Assembly (NCBI GenBank): GCA_009927275.1
Contig: RFNG01000044.1
Coordinates: 1 to 48,488, forward strand
Reading direction: 5' to 3'
DNA: 48,488 bases
Source of the DNA: Sphingobacteriia bacterium
GTDB lineage: Bacteria; Bacteroidota; Bacteroidia; B-17B0; Aurantibacillaceae
Shown piece after piece: positions 44,863 to 48,488 of the stretch. Position 1 is the stretch's first letter; the number at the start of each line of letters is the position of its first letter. The position numbers and the translations under genes were made by a program. The notes below the pieces were generated by a model. The model did not search any database. It was not told where the DNA came from and saw only the letters and a list, made by a program, of their open reading frames with translations.

Positions 44863-46301
44863 TGAAGGTATTCTGCTAATCCGTGTACACCGCCCTCTCT
44901 GCCAAAACCACTTTGCTTGTAGCCCCCAAAAGGAGATGCAGGGTCAAATTCGTTAAAGCTATTTAACCATACAACCCCGCATTGAATTTGCCTGGCCATA
45001 GCATTAGCAAGTGCTATATCTGAAGTCCATATGCCAGCGCTTAATCCCATTGGCGTATTGTTAGCTATTTGAATGGCTTCAGCAACCGATCTGAACGATT
45101 GAACGGTTAATACAGGTCCGAAAAGTTCTTCCCTGCTAAGTATATGTGTTGATCCGGTATCAAAAAATACAATTGGTTTACAATAATAGCCATTCTCTGG
45201 AAGTGAAGCGGGATGTTCAAAGCAGGATAGTCCATCGCGTTTACCTTGATGTATATACTGGCTTACTTTATTGTATTGGGTTTTAGAATGTAATGGTCCC
45301 ATTTCGGTATTTTTATCCATAGGATCGCCGATGCGAATTTTTGAAATGCGTTTTTGTAAAAGTTTTTTTACTTCTAAAGCAATAGACTCATGTACCAATA
45401 ACCGAGACCCTGCACAACACACCTGACCTTGATTAAAAAAAATACCTTTTATAACGCCTTCAATGGCTTGTGCCAATGGGGCATCTTCAAACAGTATGTG
45501 CGGCCCTTTACCGCCCAGTTCAAGGCTTAGTGCTTTTTGAAAGCGTTGTGCTGTAAATTGAATTTCACGTCCAACCTCCGTACTTCCTGTAAATGCAATC
45601 TTAGAGGGTATTGCATGAGCACACATACGCTTGCCGATTTCACCATCTCCCAATACTATATTAACCACGCCCGGCGGAAAATTGCAGATGTGAATTAGTT
45701 CGGCAAGCAAAAGAGCTGTAATTGGTGTGCTTTCAGCTGGTTTTATAACTACCGTATTTCCACAGGCCAGCGCTGGCGCAAGTTTCCATATGGCCATCCA
45801 CAGCGGAAAATTCCAAGGTATTATTTGAGCAACAACCCCGTATGGTTTTTGATGGGCTAAGGGCGTTATATAATGCCATTTATCTGCCCAACCGGCATGG
45901 TACATTAAATGCTGAATACATCGTGGTATATCAAAATTTTTAGATTCCCGTATGGGTTTTCCGGTATTTAGCGTTTCAGCCTCTGCAAATTTTCGGGCAT
46001 GTAATTTTAGTTGTTCTGCAAGGCGGTACAGGTACATTCCACGTTCAAGTCCGCTAAGTTTAGACCATGTTTTTTGATATGCGTGCTGCGCAGCCGAAAA
46101 GGCAGCATCAACCTGCAATGCATTTGCATATGTAATTGTTGTTAATTGAGTTTCGTCTGCTGGATTTAAAATAGGGTGCCGTTTTCCGGAAGGTTTAATA
46201 AATTGTCCATTTATGAAAGAACCGTACACCGCATTAAGCTTAAGTAGTTTTGCTTCCGGAGCCGGTGCAAACTTCCATGTTTTATTTAGTTTTGCACACA
46301 T
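44859..46301 (-). CDS. NAD(P)-dependent aldehyde dehydrogenase
   Basis: The 480-residue protein is a class of ALDH1/betaine-type enzyme. It has P-W-N-F with Asn164, G-S-T-E-V-G near 239-244 for the cofactor, the general base Glu261 (L-E-L-G-G-K) and the catalytic Cys295 in G-Q-V-C-C-A-G-S-R. It oxidises an aldehyde to the acid with NAD(P)+. It lies three bases after deoC, whose reaction yields acetaldehyde, so it probably removes that product as acetate, although its substrate range may be broader. There is no CoA-acylating motif. It is the second gene of a five-gene minus-strand run. Confidence 0.93.
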   Translation of the reverse strand: MCAKLNKTWKFAPAPEAKLLKLNAVYGSFINGQFIKPSGKRHPILNPADETQLTTITYANALQVDAAFSAAQHAYQKTWSKLSGLERGMYLYRLAEQLKLHARKFAEAETLNTGKPIRESKNFDIPRCIQHLMYHAGWADKWHYITPLAHQKPYGVVAQIIPWNFPLWMAIWKLAPALACGNTVVIKPAESTPITALLLAELIHICNFPPGVVNIVLGDGEIGKRMCAHAIPSKIAFTGSTEVGREIQFTAQRFQKALSLELGGKGPHILFEDAPLAQAIEGVIKGIFFNQGQVCCAGSRLLVHESIALEVKKLLQKRISKIRIGDPMDKNTEMGPLHSKTQYNKVSQYIHQGKRDGLSCFEHPASLPENGYYCKPIVFFDTGSTHILSREELFGPVLTVQSFRSVAEAIQIANNTPMGLSAGIWTSDIALANAMARQIQCGVVWLNSFNEFDPASPFGGYKQSGFGREGGVHGLAEYLQ

Positions 46302-46304
46302 ATG

Positions 46305-47174
46305 TTAATCATTTGAAAAATAACGGCTGTGCTGATGCTGGCCCGATTTTTGTTTTAACAATTGCAACATGACATCGTTTGCCAAACTGCTTGCTCCAAA
46401 ACGAAGTAATGTGGGATGTAACCATTCCTGTCCTAGAACTTCTAAAATAAGTGCAATATAGACTAAGGCCTGTTTGGTAGTTGAAATGCCCCCTGAAGGT
46501 TTTATACCAACATACTTGCCGGTTTTAAGCATAAATGCATAAATGGCTTCCAGCATAATATAAACCACTTCAGGGCGCGCGGATACGGAGCTTTTTCCGG
46601 TAGATGTTTTTATAAAATCAGCCCCTGCATATAATGCTATATCGGCAGCCTTTCGAATTTGACCCGGGCGATCCAATTCACCTGTTTCGAGTATAACTTT
46701 TAGTGTTGTTGTTCCGCAAATTGACTTTACCTTTTCAATTTCTTTAAACACGGCTTGGTATTTGCCCTCTAAAAATAATTTACGGTTTATAACCATGTCG
46801 ATTTCATCTGCACCCTGCTTTAAACACCATTCTAACTCCTTACAACGTAATGTAAATGGTACTTGCGCAGCAGGAAATGCAGTAGATACGGATGCTACAC
46901 GCACATTGGTGCCACGCGTAATACGTTTTGCTTGAGCAATATGTATTGGATATACGCAAACCGCCGCAGTTTGCCATTGCATGGCTTTTTGACAAAGTTG
47001 AACGACTCTTTGTTCGGTGTCTTTTCCTTCTAATGAAGTAAGATCTATGCAATTTAAAATTAAATCTAAGGCTTGAATTTTAAATGCGCCTTTAAAACTA
47101 CGAGATGCAATACTATGAACGCGTTCTTTAAGCATAACGGGTTCTATTGTACTTACTTTAGGAAACCTTTGCAT
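46305..47174 (-). CDS. deoC: Deoxyribose-phosphate aldolase
   Basis: The 289-residue protein has an extended N-terminus (about 35 residues) before the (beta/alpha)8 barrel begins at A-L-D-L-I-L-N-C-I-D-L-T. The family motifs are V-A-S-V-S-T-A-F-P, E-I-D-M-V-I-N near 130, K-V-I-L-E-T and the Schiff-base lysine in F-I-K-T-S-T-G-K, then K-P-S-G-G-I. It splits 2-deoxyribose-5-phosphate into glyceraldehyde-3-phosphate and acetaldehyde in deoxynucleoside breakdown. It heads the minus-strand run with aldehyde dehydrogenase directly after. No nucleoside phosphorylase is nearby, though a nucleoside importer is at 13720. Confidence 0.94.
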   Translation of the reverse strand: MQRFPKVSTIEPVMLKERVHSIASRSFKGAFKIQALDLILNCIDLTSLEGKDTEQRVVQLCQKAMQWQTAAVCVYPIHIAQAKRITRGTNVRVASVSTAFPAAQVPFTLRCKELEWCLKQGADEIDMVINRKLFLEGKYQAVFKEIEKVKSICGTTTLKVILETGELDRPGQIRKAADIALYAGADFIKTSTGKSSVSARPEVVYIMLEAIYAFMLKTGKYVGIKPSGGISTTKQALVYIALILEVLGQEWLHPTLLRFGASSLANDVMLQLLKQKSGQHQHSRYFSND

Positions 47175-47263
47175 CTGAAGGTCTAATTTATTTGGTATTT
47201 GTATATAAACATTTATTAACCAATCGTGTTATTCATAAGCCTATGTTGGTAACCTATAACACC

Positions 47264-47271
47264 TAACTTTA
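47264..47271 (+). promoter_or_regulatory. Possible -7 element for the terminal acyltransferase gene
   Basis: TAACTTTA matches seven of eight positions of TAnnTTTG and lies 17 bases before the ATG at 47289. A TTG is 16 bases upstream, slightly short of the usual spacing. Confidence 0.3.
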
Positions 47272-47288
47272 CGGGCCTAAAATTTAAA

Positions 47289-48488
47289 ATGCACAAAGTT
47301 ACCTATGCGTCACACCACATTGAATTAAGTTCAAACCTAAATGAACTTATAGACCAATGGGCATTACTTGAAAACGATTTGCCATTTTATTTAAAAAGTA
47401 AGTATGTAAGCGCATTAGAAGGCTGTTTAAACCGGCCCTTTCAACAATTTTATGGAGTAGTATTAAAAACCAATAAGCCAATTGGTGTAGTGCTCATTCA
47501 GCGTATTCGATTTGAGTGGATTGACTCTTTAAATGCACCTGGTGCAGAAACGGGGTTTTGGAAACGCTTTTTACATGCTTCAGGTCGTTATTTGTTATCG
47601 TGTTTTGGAAAAAAACTCAGTATTGAAATTAGCTCTCTGGGCAATCAAACTATCAGTGGAACCCATGGTTTTTACTTTATACCCACGGTACCTACATCAT
47701 TACAAATTGAGTTTTTGGAGTTTATTATAAATCAAATTCAAATCTACGTTCCCGCGCAAAGTCCCCTAAAGTTGGGGATTATAAAAGATTTTACTTCCCA
47801 TTCTGATTTTAAACCTACAAAACACCATGCGCCTATAATTCTAAAACTAGATCCAGAAATGGTTTTACACATTTCAGAACAAGTGCCTACTATTGAAGAT
47901 TATATATCCGGGTTTCAAAAGAAATACCGGCAACGGTACAAATCCATTAAATCAAAAGGCCAAGATATAGAATGGCGCCTTTTAACAGAATCTGAAATTT
48001 GTGCATACAGTGATGTTTTTGATACGTTGTATTCTGCAGTTTTTGAACGTTCTGAATTTCAAATGCTAAAACTTCCTAAGGGCTATTTTAAAAATTTAGC
48101 ATTGGCATTTCCTGATACATTTAACATTCTGGCGGGATTTTACAACAATCAATTGGTGGTTTTTGGTTCATGTATTAAATCGAATAAATATGAAGTATCA
48201 GCGCATTATATTGGTATAGATTTTAAATATGAACACCTTGAGTTATATCAAAATTTACTGTATCAGTTTATAGCATTTGCTATTACCAACAAGGTAAAGA
48301 CGCTTCATTTTGGAAGAACTGCAGCTGAAATTAAATCCACTGTGGGTGCCGTACCCCAGGATTTATGTATATGGATATATCCCAGAGGCCGAATAAGCCG
48401 ATGGGTTATACAAAATATAATAGCGCAATTTAAACCAAAAGCCGTAATCTACAGGTCGCCCTTTAAAAAAGCAGAACAAGAATTAAAA
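47289..48488 (+). CDS. FemAB/GNAT-like acyltransferase, 3' end outside the window
   Basis: The frame starts at the ATG at 47289 (M-H-K-V-T-Y-A-S) and stays open for 400 codons to the right edge. The protein has no signal peptide. The pattern Y-I-S-G-F-Q-K-K-Y-R-Q-R-Y-K-S-I-K near residue 205-220, V-S-A-H-Y-I-G-I-D near 300 and L-H-F-G-R-T-A-A-E-I-K near 340 matches the FemAB/peptidogalycan-type acyltransferases (tandem GNAT fold) of Bacteroidota. Such enzymes add acyl or aminoacyl groups to sugars, lipids or peptides; I cannot name the substrate here. The sequence looks nearly complete. It diverges from deoC across 114 bases. Confidence 0.75.
   Translation, partial: MHKVTYASHHIELSSNLNELIDQWALLENDLPFYLKSKYVSALEGCLNRPFQQFYGVVLKTNKPIGVVLIQRIRFEWIDSLNAPGAETGFWKRFLHASGRYLLSCFGKKLSIEISSLGNQTISGTHGFYFIPTVPTSLQIEFLEFIINQIQIYVPAQSPLKLGIIKDFTSHSDFKPTKHHAPIILKLDPEMVLHISEQVPTIEDYISGFQKKYRQRYKSIKSKGQDIEWRLLTESEICAYSDVFDTLYSAVFERSEFQMLKLPKGYFKNLALAFPDTFNILAGFYNNQLVVFGSCIKSNKYEVSAHYIGIDFKYEHLELYQNLLYQFIAFAITNKVKTLHFGRTAAEIKSTVGAVPQDLCIWIYPRGRISRWVIQNIIAQFKPKAVIYRSPFKKAEQELK

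Noticed and set aside
47533-47730. Short plus-strand frame of 65 codons
   Set aside because: It is a shadow inside the longer FemAB/GNAT-like gene.

Overview
The window is chromosomal DNA of an AT-rich Bacteroidota bacterium, most likely Flavobacteriales or a close relative. The evidence is a PorZ-like protein with a type IX secretion (T9SS) C-terminal sorting domain, a short-form exosortase with a PID-CTERM-like cargo, transketolase encoded as two half-genes, an UpxY/NusG-like antiterminator in front of a glycan locus, and repeated TAnnTTTG promoter -7 elements with almost no Shine-Dalgarno sequences. The content is core metabolism plus a cell-envelope glycan locus. I saw no phage, insertion sequence or CRISPR array.

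Layout. (1) 1-8604, minus strand: an export-type polysaccharide locus. A winged-helix regulator and a NusG-like antiterminator lead a HisH2/HisF2/WbpG amidotransferase set, Wzm/Wzt ABC exporter, aminotransferase, epimerase/dehydratase, hexapeptide acyltransferase and the start of a polysaccharide deacetylase. HisH2/HisF2/WbpG predicts an acetamidino- (amidino-) sugar. (2) 8687-12417: a Wzc-type tyrosine autokinase (minus) diverges from a compact exosortase unit (plus) of a 68-aa PID-CTERM-like cargo, the exosortase and a membrane partner. (3) 12442-15587, plus: glyA, a CNT nucleoside transporter and a PAP2 phosphatase. (4) 15647-19682, minus: an orphan LolD-like ATPase and a three-gene LPP20/CsgG-like lipoprotein module. 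(5) 19760-23523, minus: ychF-AIM24-parE operon. (6) 23660-26861, plus: tktN-vWA-tktC operon. (7) 26872-35259, minus: O-antigen ligase-like protein, recQ, small membrane proteins, an orphan MacB-like permease, lptC, an outer-membrane barrel and coaX. (8) tRNA-Phe (plus), an M28 peptidase with a START-domain protein (minus) and tRNA-Arg (minus). (9) 37652-40700, plus: porZ-recO. (10) 40770-47174, minus: deoC, aldehyde dehydrogenase, an orphan secreted protein, a FlaA1/WbpM-like dehydratase and a PafA-like phosphatase. (11) From 47289, plus: a FemAB/GNAT-like acyltransferase that runs off the end.

How the genes fit together. Glycan synthesis and export (regions 1, 2 and 10, lptC, the ligase), the exosortase and PorZ all point to a surface where proteins and glycans are joined. 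T9SS cargo is linked to anionic LPS in relatives, and exosortase cargo is thought to be transferred to a membrane glycan or lipid carrier. The sequence does not prove that these systems share a glycan.

Quality caveat. At least six genes are interrupted by one-base length changes in homopolymers: wbpG, exosortase, a TPR/CsgG-like lipoprotein, AIM24, tktN and recO. Because they hit unrelated and partly housekeeping genes and always sit in short runs, uncorrected sequencing indels are the best explanation. I therefore describe these genes as reconstructed.
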